A stretch of 59,122 bases of DNA from Nocardiopsis sp. NRRL B-16309. GTDB lineage: Bacteria; Actinomycetota; Actinomycetes; Streptosporangiales; Streptosporangiaceae. Positions within the stretch are counted from its first letter, which is position 1, and each line of letters opens with the position of its first letter. Shown here piece after piece: positions 48,389-57,010 of this stretch. A program made the translations under genes and the position numbers. Where the stretch lies: positions 1 to 59,122 of the forward strand of contig NZ_LGEC01000082.1 of assembly GCF_001279585.1 (NCBI RefSeq), in the 5' to 3' direction. The notes beneath the pieces are model-generated. The model worked only from the letters and a program-made list of their open reading frames with translations. It ran no database searches and was not told where the DNA came from.

Positions 48389-49630
48389 CTACGTCGTCTC
48401 AGCGGCCTCGGAGGGGGCGGCGTCGCGGTCGGACCCGGCATGCCCGGCCCGTTCCTCGGCCCGGATCCGCGCCTGCTCGGCCACGGCCAGACGCGCCGCG
48501 GCGGCCTCGCGCACCTCGGCCAAAGTGGCCTCGGCGTGGCGGCGCTGGGCTTCGAGTTCGCTGGTCAGGCGCTCGCGGTCGGCGACCGAGCGGGCGAGTT
48601 CGGCCGTGAGGCGCTCGCGCTCGGCCGCGGCGGCCTCCCGGTCGGACTCCAGGTGCCGCCGGGCACGTTCGGCCTCGGCGGCGGAGCGCTCCCGCTCGGC
48701 GGCGAGTGTGTCCAGTGCCTCGCCCGCGCGGGCCTCGGCGCGGTCGGCCCGGGCCGCCTCCCGCTCGGCGGACAGGGCGGCCTCGTCGCGGGCACGGGCG
48801 TGCGCGGCGGCCTCCGCGCGCAGGCGCTCGGCCAGGGCCCGCAGCTCCTCGGTCTCCGCGCGCAGGTGCTCGGCCTCGGCCCGCGCCTGCTGGAGCCGCC
48901 GCGCGGCCTCGGCCCGTTCGTGTTCGCGGTCCGCGCGCGCCCGCTCCTCGGTCTCGGCGATCCGCCGGTCCGCGGCGGCCAGCCCGGCGTTGGCCTCGGC
49001 GACGGCGGCGTCGCGCTCGGCCCCGGCCCGCTCGGCCTCGGCCGCCCGGCGGTCGCGTTCGGCCTCGGCGGCGTCGCGGCGCTCGACGGCCTCCTCGGCC
49101 ATCCGCTCGGCCGCCTGCGTGGCGGCGACGGCGGAGGCGGCGGCGCTCTCGGCGGCGCGGCGGGCGGCCTCGGCCTCCCGGCGCCGGTTCTCCGCCTCCA
49201 GCCGGGCGGCGTCGGCCTCGGCGGCGCGCCGCGCCCCCGCCAGCCGGGCGGCCTCGACCTGCGCCTCGGCGGCGGCGGGGTCGGTCATGGTGGTGAAGGC
49301 CTCGGTGGCCGAGCGCAGCGTGGCGCTGAGCTGTTCGCTCTGCACCGCGAACCGGGTGAGCAGGTCGTCGGCGCGCAGGCGCGCGGCCGTGACGGGTTCG
49401 GCCGCGGGCGCCGTGCCCGACGCGGCGGCGTCGGTGTCCTCCTGGGCCGCCCGCGACTCCCCTTCGAGCCGTTCGGCCTCCTGGGCCTGGCGTTGGCGCT
49501 CCTTCCAGGCGCGCCAGCGCGTGTGCTCGGGCAGGTCGCAGTACTGGGGCGGGCGCCCGGGGGAGGTGCCGCGCGGGACCGGCCGGTCGCAGCCGGGGAA
49601 GGTACAGGTGCTGGAGTCGGAGGTGGCCAC
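48389..49630 (-). CDS. Long coiled-coil protein with N-terminal Cys/His cluster
   Basis: 413 residues. The N-terminus (9-37) has CTFPGCDRPVPRG and then QYCDLPEH, a C-x4-C ... C-x4-H pattern that could bind zinc, followed by WRAWKERQRQ. Residues about 85-395 are one long Ala/Glu/Arg coiled coil with many AEAERxRxxAE heptads. No membrane segment or Walker motif is seen. The layout recalls KfrA-like or scaffold proteins that couple a small DNA-binding head to a coiled coil, but I do not recognise a family. GTG 49630 lies 6 bases after TACGCT, so it appears leaderless. Large antisense open frames here are codon-bias shadows. Confidence 0.75.
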   Translation of the reverse strand: MATSDSSTCTFPGCDRPVPRGTSPGRPPQYCDLPEHTRWRAWKERQRQAQEAERLEGESRAAQEDTDAAASGTAPAAEPVTAARLRADDLLTRFAVQSEQLSATLRSATEAFTTMTDPAAAEAQVEAARLAGARRAAEADAARLEAENRRREAEAARRAAESAAASAVAATQAAERMAEEAVERRDAAEAERDRRAAEAERAGAERDAAVAEANAGLAAADRRIAETEERARADREHERAEAARRLQQARAEAEHLRAETEELRALAERLRAEAAAHARARDEAALSAEREAARADRAEARAGEALDTLAAERERSAAEAERARRHLESDREAAAAERERLTAELARSVADRERLTSELEAQRRHAEATLAEVREAAAARLAVAEQARIRAEERAGHAGSDRDAAPSEAAETT

Positions 49631-49636
49631 GGGGCG

Positions 49637-49642
49637 AGCGTA
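49637..49642 (-). promoter_or_regulatory. -10 element, leaderless, of the coiled-coil gene
   Basis: TACGCT on the minus strand, 6 bases before GTG 49630. Confidence 0.4.
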
Positions 49643-49787
49643 GCGGTTCGCCCCGCTGGGGCGTGCGAGGCCGCGTGTCGCGGGCCGGGGCGCGCGCGGG
49701 GCGCGGCCTGGCCCCGGCCCGTTCGGTCCCGGCCGCCCGGGGCCGGTTCTCCGCCTCCGCGTGGCCGGGTTCCCGGCCGCACACGCG

Positions 49788-49819
49788 AGCGCCCCCGCAC
49801 CGACCGGTGCGGGGGCGCT
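49788..49819 (-). terminator. Hairpin after the GNAT gene
   Basis: Perfect 14-bp arms (49788-49801, 49806-49819) with a 4-nt loop, 23 bases beyond the stop. Confidence 0.8.
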
Positions 49820-49841
49820 GGGCGCGTCCGTGGGCGCGGGG

Positions 49842-50399
49842 TCAGTCCTGCGCGCCGAATCCGTCCACGCGGCAGACCATGGTGGTCACGAAGGGCCGGA
49901 AGCCCTCCTGCTCGAGGAAGCGGATGTCCTCGGAGCTGGTGGCCAGCGCGGAGAACTCGATGTCGCGGATGCCCATCGAGGCGATCTGGCGCCGGACCTC
50001 CTCCAGGAGCTTGGAGCCCACACCGGTGCCGGTGTACTCGGGGTCGATCGCGAAGGTCTGCACGACGGCGACGCGGTCGCCGCGGTCCCAGCTGCCGTGG
50101 GCGTTCTCGCGGACGGTCACCATCGCGTACCCGGCGAGGTCGCCCTCCTTCTCGGCGAGGACGGCCATGGTGTCGGGGTCGGCCAGCCAGGCCTTGTACT
50201 GGGCCCGGCGGCGCCGCCAGGACTCGTCCAGACTGACGGCGCTGATGATGTCCGCGAGGTGCGGGGCGGTCACGGTGTGCTGCTCGTGCAGGGCGCCCCA
50301 GAGGTCGGCCAGCTCGTCTACCTCGTGCGCGCCCAGGTAGCGAAAGCCAAGAACGCCGACGTCAGACGGTCGCGGTTTGGTCATCAGCGAAGTTTGCAT
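49842..50399 (-). CDS. GNAT family N-acetyltransferase
   Basis: 185 residues. The acetyl-CoA loop is FAIDPEYTGTGVGSKLLEEV (about 120-139) with Q/R-x-x-G-x-G/A character. It is preceded by LAGYAMVTVREN and followed by FSALATSSEDIRFLEQEGFR, a complete single GNAT domain with a short N-terminal extension. The substrate is unknown. ATG 50399 has GAGAAG just upstream; ATG 50384 is possible. It is divergent from the LysR gene, a common arrangement for a LysR-controlled target. Confidence 0.88.
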   Translation of the reverse strand: MQTSLMTKPRPSDVGVLGFRYLGAHEVDELADLWGALHEQHTVTAPHLADIISAVSLDESWRRRRAQYKAWLADPDTMAVLAEKEGDLAGYAMVTVRENAHGSWDRGDRVAVVQTFAIDPEYTGTGVGSKLLEEVRRQIASMGIRDIEFSALATSSEDIRFLEQEGFRPFVTTMVCRVDGFGAQD

Positions 50400-50531
50400 T
50401 TTCTTCTCACCCGTTCAGCCAGCATGGGGTCATCTCCCCCAGGAGTCCGATGAGCTCGGACCTGTGGTTGAGCTGTGATTCCGACTGTACTTTCCGGTTC
50501 GGCCCAGAACGTGTACGACACGAGGAAAGAG

Positions 50532-50591
50532 ATGCCCGAGATCCGTATCGAAGAATTATGTGGATTCTTTCCGTTGCCGGTCGAGGGCTGA
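50532..50591 (+). CDS. Possible 19-residue peptide with a TTA codon
   Basis: A 20-codon frame, MPEIRIEELCGFFPLPVEG, with a strong GAGGAAAGAG ribosome binding site directly before its ATG. It is unusually AT-rich for this sequence and uses TTA for Leu9, the codon that in related actinobacteria depends on the bldA tRNA. It lies 108 bases before the LysR gene on the same strand. It may be a regulatory leader peptide, a small peptide precursor, or chance. The single Cys and the FFP core are notable, but I know no matching family. Confidence 0.35.
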   Translation: MPEIRIEELCGFFPLPVEG

Positions 50592-50686
50592 GGTCCTGTC
50601 GGGTTCGGTTGGACGATGTGCATGGAATCACGTGACCAACTCGGACGAACCGGTCGAAACGCCAAAGAAACCTGCGCGTTCTGTCA

Positions 50687-50692
50687 TACGTT
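50687..50692 (+). promoter_or_regulatory. -10 element, leaderless, of the LysR gene
   Basis: TACGTT lies 7 bases before ATG 50700. Confidence 0.4.
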
Positions 50693-50699
50693 GATGACC

Positions 50700-51629
50700 A
50701 TGATCGACGTTCGGCGGTTGCAGCTCCTGCAGGCACTCGACCACCACCACACGGTGGCGGCCACGGCCGAGGCGCTCAACGTCACACCCTCGGCGGTCTC
50801 CCAGCAGCTCTCCGTCCTGGCCAAGGAGGCCGGGGTTCCCCTCGTGGAGCGCAAGGGCCGCCGCTTCCTGCTCACCGGGGCCGCCCGGGTGCTGCTCCAG
50901 CGGGCGCACGTGATCTTCGCGGAGATGGAGCGCGCCACCGCCGACCTCGCCGCGTACGTCGACGGCGACCGCGGCGTCATCCGCGTCGGCTCCTTCTCCA
51001 CCGGCATCAGCGACCTGATCGCCCCCGCCCTGGCGCGCCTGCGCTCCAGCCACCCGGGATGGTCCTTCGAGGTCGTGCAGGCCGACCCCGAGGAGAGCAC
51101 CGAGATGGTGCGCTCGGGCCGCCTGGACGTCGCCCTGACCATGTCGACCGCCGACCTGCCCGCCCACGGCGACCCGGACTTCCGCACCGACCCGGTGATG
51201 GTCGAGCTGTTCGACGCGATCCTGCCCTACCAGCACCCGCTGGCCGCGCACACCTCGCTCGACCTGGCCGCGGACCTGGCCGACCAGGACTGGATCATGT
51301 CCGCCCCCGGTACGGCCTGGCACTCCTGTGTGACCGCCGCGTGCAACCAGGCCGGCTTCCAGCCGCGCGTGGTCCACACCGTGGACGACTTCAGTGCCGT
51401 CTTCGCGCTCGTGCAGGCGGGACTGGGCGTGGCGCTCATGCCCCGGCTGGCCTGGACCGGACTGAACACGCCGCAGATCGTGGTGCGCGGGGTCCGCGAG
51501 ACCGCGCGCCGCCACATCGTGTCCCTGTGCCGGGCCGGAGCCAGCCCCGAACCGCTGCTCGCCGCCGTGCGCGAGGCCGCGAGCAAGGTGCCCGTCCCCT
51601 CGGTCGGGCCCTTCGCCATCGCGGGCTGA
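50700..51629 (+). CDS. LysR family transcriptional regulator
   Basis: 309 residues. The winged helix-turn-helix is at 1-60 (LLQALDHHHTVAATAEALNV, TPSAVSQQLSVLAKEAG). The effector-binding domain is at about 90-290 (IRVGSFSTGISDLIAPALA, LDVALTMSTAD, VQAGLGVALMPRLAW). ATG 50700 fits a leaderless start after TACGTT; ATG 50694 is 6 bases upstream. It diverges from a GNAT gene, its most likely target. The effector cannot be told. Confidence 0.92.
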   Translation: MIDVRRLQLLQALDHHHTVAATAEALNVTPSAVSQQLSVLAKEAGVPLVERKGRRFLLTGAARVLLQRAHVIFAEMERATADLAAYVDGDRGVIRVGSFSTGISDLIAPALARLRSSHPGWSFEVVQADPEESTEMVRSGRLDVALTMSTADLPAHGDPDFRTDPVMVELFDAILPYQHPLAAHTSLDLAADLADQDWIMSAPGTAWHSCVTAACNQAGFQPRVVHTVDDFSAVFALVQAGLGVALMPRLAWTGLNTPQIVVRGVRETARRHIVSLCRAGASPEPLLAAVREAASKVPVPSVGPFAIAG

Positions 51630-51820
51630 GCCAGGGCCCGCTCACCCGCAGCCGGACGCCGAGGACCGCCCCGCGCCGGGGCACCGCGCCCGGGGGCGCA
51701 CTCCGCGTCGGCGTGGAACGACCCCGGGTCGGCGTCGCGGGCCCCGCGCTCGCGGGGGCGCACCCCGCCGACGCGCGGGCGCCGACCGCCAGGGGCCGTG
51801 CTCCGGTCCGCCCGGGCCGC

Positions 51821-54800
51821 TCACAGCGGCGGGACGTCCTCGGGCCGCAGCGCGGTGAAGTCCTCGCGGGTCGCCCCCGCGCCCACCCCCACCAGGCGGC
51901 CGGCCTGGCGGGTGATCATCCGCTCCAGCACCTGGCGCGCGTAGCGGGCGTTGCCGAAGTTCGCGTCGCGCGCCACCCCGGCGAAGTGGTCGGCGAGCGC
52001 GGCGGCGGTGTCCTGCCCGCACGTGTAGCCCGAACCGGCCGCCATCCGCTCCACGATCGTGACCAGCTCGGCGTCGGAGTAGTCGGGGAACTCCACCCGG
52101 TGGTTGAACCGCGAGGCCAGACCCGGGTTGGAGTCCAGGAAGCGCTGCATCTCCCGCGTGTAGCCCGCGACGATGACCACGACCTCGTCCCGGTGGTCCT
52201 CCATCAGCTTGACCAGCGTGTCGATCGCCTCCTGGCCGAAGTCCGACCCGCTGGCGCCCCGGGGCGCCAGCGCGTAGGCCTCGTCCACGAACAGCACACC
52301 GCCCCTGGCCCGCTCGAACACCTCAGTCGTCATCTGGGCGGTGTGGCCGACGTAGCGCCCCACGAGGTCGGAGCGCGCCGTCTCCACGACCTGGCCGCCG
52401 GGCAGGACGCCCAGGGTGTGCAGGAGGCGCCCGTACAGCCGCGCCACCGTCGTCTTGCCGGTACCGGGGGGACCGGCGAACACCAGGTGGTGGCTCATCG
52501 GCGCCACGGGAAGGCCCATGCTCCGGCGCTGCTCGGACATCACCAGCAGGTTGGCCAGGTCGTTCACCGTGTCCTTGACCTCGCTCAGGCCGATCATCGC
52601 GTCCAGCTCCGCGCGCAGCGCGGCCACGTCGTCGGCCGAGGTGGAGGGCTCCGCCGCCGCCTCGATCTCCGGCCCGAGGTCGACCGGCAGCAGCCGCGCC
52701 ATCTCGGCCGGGTCGTCCGGGGCGTCCCCGCCCAACCGGTAGGCCTGCCGGTCGATCATCGTCTCGAAGACCCTGCGGGCCTCACGGCCGTTGCCGAACG
52801 CCGGGCCCTTGGGCACCTGGTCGAAGTGGGCCCGCAGCACCTCCGTCGTCGACTCGTCCATCAGGTAGCTGTGCGCCTCGCACATCCGGCGCACGATCTC
52901 CACCAGCTCGTCCACCGCGTAGTTCTCGAACTCGATCGTCCTGCTGAACCGGGACGCCAGGCCCGGGTTGGCGGACAGGAAGCCCTCCATGTCGGCGGTG
53001 TAGCCCGCGACGATGACCACGACCTCGTCGCGGTGGTCCTCCATCAGCTTGACCAGCGTGTCGATGGCCTCCCGGCCGAAGTCGGGGCCGCTCCCGCCGC
53101 CCTCCTTGCCGCCGGAGAGGGTGTAGGCCTCGTCGACGAAGAGCACACCGCCCTTGGCCCGCTCGAACACCTCGGTGGTCTTGATGGCCGTCCCGCCGAC
53201 GTACTGCGACACCAGGTCGGCGCGCGCCACCTCGACCACGTGCCCGTACCGCAGCACGTCGAGTTCGGCCAGGATCTGCCCGTACAGCCGCGCCACCGTG
53301 GTCTTGCCGGTGCCGGGCGCGCCGCCGAAGACGAGGTGGCGGCTCATCGGCGGCGTGGGCAGGCCCATCTCGGCCCGCCGCTTGGCCATCTGGTTGCGCT
53401 TGATGAGCGTCTTGACCTCGTGCTTGACGTTGCCCAGGCCCACGAGCGCGTCGAGTTCGGCCAGCGGCCCCCCGGACTCCTCGGGCTCCGGGTCCGCGGC
53501 GGCCTCCGGCCCGGGGGAGGGCAGGGCGGTCCCCGCGTCCTCCCCGAAGGCGTCGGGGGCGCCGTTGCCGTGGCTCAGCAGCTCCTGCGCGTGGACGCGT
53601 TCGCTCGGCACGGTCTGGCGCAGGCCCGAGCGCGTGTTGTCGCGCACCGAGCAGTCCTCCAACAGGACGTCCTCGCGGGAGTGCACCAGCACCCCGTCGC
53701 CGCGGTTGCCGAACACCTCGCAGCGGCGCAGCGCCGCGGTCGCGCCCGAGGCCACGAGCACACCGTTGCGCCGGCCGTCGTAGACCCGCGAGCGCACCAC
53801 GGACACCGCGCCCCCGTTCTGTACCGAGATCCCGTCGCCCGTGCACGCCGAGACGTCGCAGTCGCGCAGCTCGGCCCGCGCCCCCGCGCCCACGGTGACA
53901 CCGGTGTCGCGGCTCTCTCTGATCTGCAGCCCGCTCAGCAGCGGGCGCGAGCTTCCGGTGACCGAGACCGCCGCCTTGCCGGTCCGCTCCAGGGTCACGT
54001 CCTCCAGCCGCCCGTGGCCCTCGCCCAGGAACTCCACGCCCTGGCCCCGGGTGTCGGTGACGGCGACGCCGCGCAGGAAGGGCGCGCAGTCCTCGACCAC
54101 CACTCCGGGCCCCGTGCTGCCGGTGAACAGCCCCCGGTCGAACTCGACCGTGCTCCCGTCGCCGAGCCGGACTCCGCTACCGCCCCGCACGGTCAGCCCG
54201 ATGAACGCGGTGGCCGCCCGGTCCACGGCCCGCACCGAGTCGCTTCCGGCGTCGGTGACCTCGCACTCGGCGAACTGGCCCCGCGCGCGCCCGGACAGGT
54301 CGATGCCCACCCCCGCCGAGCGCGCCACCGTGACACGGGACATCTGCGGGTCCGCGCCGCTGTGCACGGCCACCCCCCGCCCGCCCACGTCCTCGATGAC
54401 GCAGTCCTCGACCACCGGGCGGGCCCGGCTGGAGACGGTCAGCCCGTCCCCTCCGGTGCGGTGCACCCGGGTGCCCCGCACACTCGTGGCCGCGTCCTCC
54501 TCCAGGGCGACCGCGGGCTTGCCGGTGTCGGAGACCTCGCAGCCCTCGACCACACCGCCCGCCTGGCCGCTGGCGAAGACCCCGTTGCCGCCGGCGCCCC
54601 GCAGCACGCAGGAGCGGACCGTGGGGCGCCCCCGCTCGCCGATGACCAGCGCGCTGGTGCCCACGTCCTCGACCACGCAGTCCTCGATGACGCTCGACTC
54701 GGGGGAGGTGACCACCACGCCCGCGCCCGCCGTGCACGTCACCCGGCTCCCGCGCATCGCGAGCGCGCCCGTGTTGCGCACCGACACCGCGGTCCACGCG

Positions 54801-55132
54801 TTGCCGTCGACCTCGCAGTCGGCCATCTCCACCTGGCCGGCGGGGATGTCGACGGCGGGGTGGTCCTTGTCCCTGCCGCGCAGGATGAGGCCGGACAGTT
54901 TCACCGCCTCCGCGCCGGAGACGACCGCGCTCTTGGTGTCCGAGCTGATCTCCACACTGCCCCGGCCGTCACGGGCCACCAGGGTGACCACCTTGAGCAG
55001 GACGAGGCTCTCCGCGTACCGCCCCGGAGCGATGCTGATGAGCGCACCGCCCCGGGCGGCCCTGACCGCGTCGGTGATCGTCCTGTGCGCGTCCGGTCCC
55101 TCCGGCGCGACGGTGAGCAGTTGCCTGTCCAT
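51821..55132 (-). CDS. Right-handed beta-helix protein fused to two CbxX/EccA-type AAA+ ATPase modules
   Basis: 1103 residues. Residues about 1-490 are a long right-handed parallel beta-helix, with repeats such as VEDCVIEDVGGRGVAVHSGA and RDCDVSACTGDGISVQNGG recurring every ~23 residues. An acidic linker (~500-540) leads to two AAA+ modules. Module 1 has Walker A GAPGTGKTTVARLYG (~604) and Walker B VLFVDEAYTL (~665). Module 2 has GPPGTGKTTVARLYG (~889) and VLFVDEAYAL (~944). Both carry the QVP/FGN(G/A)R arginine-finger region. These modules are of the CbxX/CfqX family, as in EccA of type VII secretion. ATG 55132 has GAGGAAG upstream. Its operon partners suggest a cytoplasmic chaperone or remodeller for ESX-type substrates. 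Confidence 0.93.
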   Translation of the reverse strand: MDRQLLTVAPEGPDAHRTITDAVRAARGGALISIAPGRYAESLVLLKVVTLVARDGRGSVEISSDTKSAVVSGAEAVKLSGLILRGRDKDHPAVDIPAGQVEMADCEVDGNAWTAVSVRNTGALAMRGSRVTCTAGAGVVVTSPESSVIEDCVVEDVGTSALVIGERGRPTVRSCVLRGAGGNGVFASGQAGGVVEGCEVSDTGKPAVALEEDAATSVRGTRVHRTGGDGLTVSSRARPVVEDCVIEDVGGRGVAVHSGADPQMSRVTVARSAGVGIDLSGRARGQFAECEVTDAGSDSVRAVDRAATAFIGLTVRGGSGVRLGDGSTVEFDRGLFTGSTGPGVVVEDCAPFLRGVAVTDTRGQGVEFLGEGHGRLEDVTLERTGKAAVSVTGSSRPLLSGLQIRESRDTGVTVGAGARAELRDCDVSACTGDGISVQNGGAVSVVRSRVYDGRRNGVLVASGATAALRRCEVFGNRGDGVLVHSREDVLLEDCSVRDNTRSGLRQTVPSERVHAQELLSHGNGAPDAFGEDAGTALPSPGPEAAADPEPEESGGPLAELDALVGLGNVKHEVKTLIKRNQMAKRRAEMGLPTPPMSRHLVFGGAPGTGKTTVARLYGQILAELDVLRYGHVVEVARADLVSQYVGGTAIKTTEVFERAKGGVLFVDEAYTLSGGKEGGGSGPDFGREAIDTLVKLMEDHRDEVVVIVAGYTADMEGFLSANPGLASRFSRTIEFENYAVDELVEIVRRMCEAHSYLMDESTTEVLRAHFDQVPKGPAFGNGREARRVFETMIDRQAYRLGGDAPDDPAEMARLLPVDLGPEIEAAAEPSTSADDVAALRAELDAMIGLSEVKDTVNDLANLLVMSEQRRSMGLPVAPMSHHLVFAGPPGTGKTTVARLYGRLLHTLGVLPGGQVVETARSDLVGRYVGHTAQMTTEVFERARGGVLFVDEAYALAPRGASGSDFGQEAIDTLVKLMEDHRDEVVVIVAGYTREMQRFLDSNPGLASRFNHRVEFPDYSDAELVTIVERMAAGSGYTCGQDTAAALADHFAGVARDANFGNARYARQVLERMITRQAGRLVGVGAGATREDFTALRPEDVPPL

Positions 55133-55224
55133 CGGTGACTTCCTCTTCTCGGATACCGGCCCCGGACAGGGGGCCTGGTGGGGCGGGCGGGGCCGCGGCG
55201 GCGGCCCCGCCCGTGCGGTGCGGG

Positions 55225-56961
55225 TCAGGCACAGGTCGTGCGCACGGCCGAGGCGGCGACGTGCGCACTGGTGTGGTCCTGGTCGGCGAGCGGGTCCTCG
55301 CCGACGTTGGTGAGCTGGACGGTGAACTCCTCCGTCGGCGAGGTGAACCCGGTGACCTGGACCCAGGCGCCGCGCACCTGGGCCTGGGCCACCCCGAACA
55401 CGGCGATCGCGTCGCCTTCGGGGCCGGGACCGGCGAAAATCTGGTAGACGGCCTCGGTGTCGGCGACCCAGAGCGGGCTGTCGTCGTCGGGCACGTGGAC
55501 GTAGATCTCGCAGCGCGCGTCCGGGTAGCCGGGGGAGAACGTCCAGAACGCGTACTGGCCGTCCCCGTGGTCCGGACTGCCCGAGACCGGGATCGCCTCG
55601 TAGCCGCCGTCGCACCCCTCCTGGGCGTAGCCGCCCCGGCGGGTGGCCCAGCTGGCGGTCCCCTCGGCGCTGTCCCAGCGGTTGACGCGGTCGTAGGAGG
55701 CTTCGGGGGAGGCCAGGCAGCCGGGCCCGGCCAGGGCGGAGAACGGCGCGCGGTCGGTCGCGCCCGCGGCGGCCGTGGCGTCCTCCAGGATGGAGCCCCC
55801 GCCGGTGTCGGCCCCGGGGTCCGTACCGGCGCCGTCGAACGCCGCGGCCTCCTGGTCGGCGGGGGTGCTCGCGGACTCGCCGGAGGAGTCGCCGCCCTCC
55901 TCGGCCCGCTGGTCGCCCTGCTCCTCCGGGGAGGTCTCGTCCGCCTGCCCGTCCGTGCCGGTACCGGCGCCGTTCCCGGACTCCGCAACGGTGTCGGCGT
56001 CCGTCCCGGTGTCCGCGTTGGCGTCGGTGTCCGCGTCCGTGTCGGCCCCGGTGCCGGCGTCCGACCCGGCATCGGCATCGCTGTCGGCGTCGGCGTCCGT
56101 CTCGGCACCCGTGCCCGCGTCCCCTCCCGTGTCGGCCCGCGGCTCGGTCTCGCCTCCGGCGTCCGCGTCGGTCTCCGCGCCCGTACCGGCATCGGTCCCC
56201 GAACCCGGGTCGGCCGCCGCCTGCGCCCCGGTCTCGTCCGGAGCGCCGGAACGGTCGGGCTCGGCCGCGTCCACCGAGTCGCCGGGCGCTCCGGACGTCT
56301 CGGTGCCGGTGCCCGCCTCGGCCTCGCCCGGCGCCGGTGGCGCGGCGGAGCCGGTCTCGCGGGGCAGCGCCTCGGGTATGTAGCCCGTCTCCTCACCGCC
56401 CGCCGCACCCGTGGTCCCGGCGGTGGAGCCCGCGCCCGCGTCGGTCGTCCCCGATCCGGTCGAGCCCCCGCCCGACCCCTCGACGGCGGAGCCCTCCGCC
56501 GACGTCTCCGCCGTGCCGGAGCCCGTGCCCTCCGCCGCGCTGCCGCCCGACAGGCCGCCGGCGGCGATCGGGACGGACCGCAGCGCCAGCTCCTGTGTCC
56601 CGGCCACGAAGGCGAACGGGGCCACGACGAGCAGCAGGCCGGCGATGGCCGCACCGGCCAACGCGGGCTTGCCCGGCCGGTCCAGCGCGGGTTCGGCCGC
56701 AGGGGCCTCCGCGACCGTTCCCCCGGTGACCAGCGAGGACAGGTCGGCCCGGTGCGCGGGACGGGACGGCGGCTCGGGGAGGGCATGGGGCACCGCGGAG
56801 GCGTCCGGTGCGGTGGCCGGTGCGCCGGTGCCCGGCCGCGCCGCGGGCGGGGCGGCGGAGGCGGCGGCGTCGGCCGTTCCGGACAGGGCCGCCTGGAAGT
56901 CGGCGGCCGACACGGGGCCGGGCGCGGCGGTGCCGTCGCGCCCTTGGGCGGCGTCGCTCAT
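55225..56961 (-). CDS. Single-pass membrane protein with long disordered region and C-terminal golvesin-like domain
   Basis: 578 residues. The cytoplasmic part (1-98) is Ala/Pro-rich and disordered. One membrane helix is at about 100-122 (AGAAIAGLLLVVAPFAFV). An outer disordered region of about 285 residues follows, made of Gly, Thr, Asp, Ala and Glu with many GTGAETDADA-like units. The C-terminal domain (about 410-578) has paired cysteines (GCLAS..., EGCDGGYE) and WDSAEGTASWATRRGG ... EAVYQIF, resembling golvesin/Xly-type beta-sandwich domains that may bind carbohydrate. ATG 56961 has AGAGGA upstream. It lies in the ESX-like operon, 92 bases before the ATPase gene, and could be a surface-exposed partner. 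The domain call is tentative. Confidence 0.8.
   Translation of the reverse strand: MSDAAQGRDGTAAPGPVSAADFQAALSGTADAAASAAPPAARPGTGAPATAPDASAVPHALPEPPSRPAHRADLSSLVTGGTVAEAPAAEPALDRPGKPALAGAAIAGLLLVVAPFAFVAGTQELALRSVPIAAGGLSGGSAAEGTGSGTAETSAEGSAVEGSGGGSTGSGTTDAGAGSTAGTTGAAGGEETGYIPEALPRETGSAAPPAPGEAEAGTGTETSGAPGDSVDAAEPDRSGAPDETGAQAAADPGSGTDAGTGAETDADAGGETEPRADTGGDAGTGAETDADADSDADAGSDAGTGADTDADTDANADTGTDADTVAESGNGAGTGTDGQADETSPEEQGDQRAEEGGDSSGESASTPADQEAAAFDGAGTDPGADTGGGSILEDATAAAGATDRAPFSALAGPGCLASPEASYDRVNRWDSAEGTASWATRRGGYAQEGCDGGYEAIPVSGSPDHGDGQYAFWTFSPGYPDARCEIYVHVPDDDSPLWVADTEAVYQIFAGPGPEGDAIAVFGVAQAQVRGAWVQVTGFTSPTEEFTVQLTNVGEDPLADQDHTSAHVAASAVRTTCA
55960..56250. repeat. Low-complexity coding repeats (Asp/Ala/Thr/Gly) in the membrane protein
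   Basis: Short units built on GTC-GGC-GTC-like triplets encode DADADSDADAG-type sequence. They lie within the disordered outer region and are likely to vary in length between strains. Confidence 0.6.
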
Positions 56962-57010
56962 CGTGGGTCCTCTCGGGCTGGCCGCGCGGACGCGGCGGGG
57001 GTCGGCGGCC

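Noticed and set aside
48081..50236. 520- and 598-codon plus-strand frames rich in Ala/Ser/Arg or Gly
   Set aside because: Mirror of the repetitive coiled-coil codons on the other strand; no ribosome binding site.
51704..51775. 10-bp inverted repeat between the LysR and AAA genes
   Set aside because: The arms are 52 bases apart in very GC-rich DNA and could arise by chance; not strong enough to call a terminator.
51059..55138. 1359-codon plus-strand frame opposite the beta-helix/AAA gene
   Set aside because: Antisense shadow produced by extreme third-position GC bias; no recognisable domain, while the opposite strand has complete AAA+ motifs.
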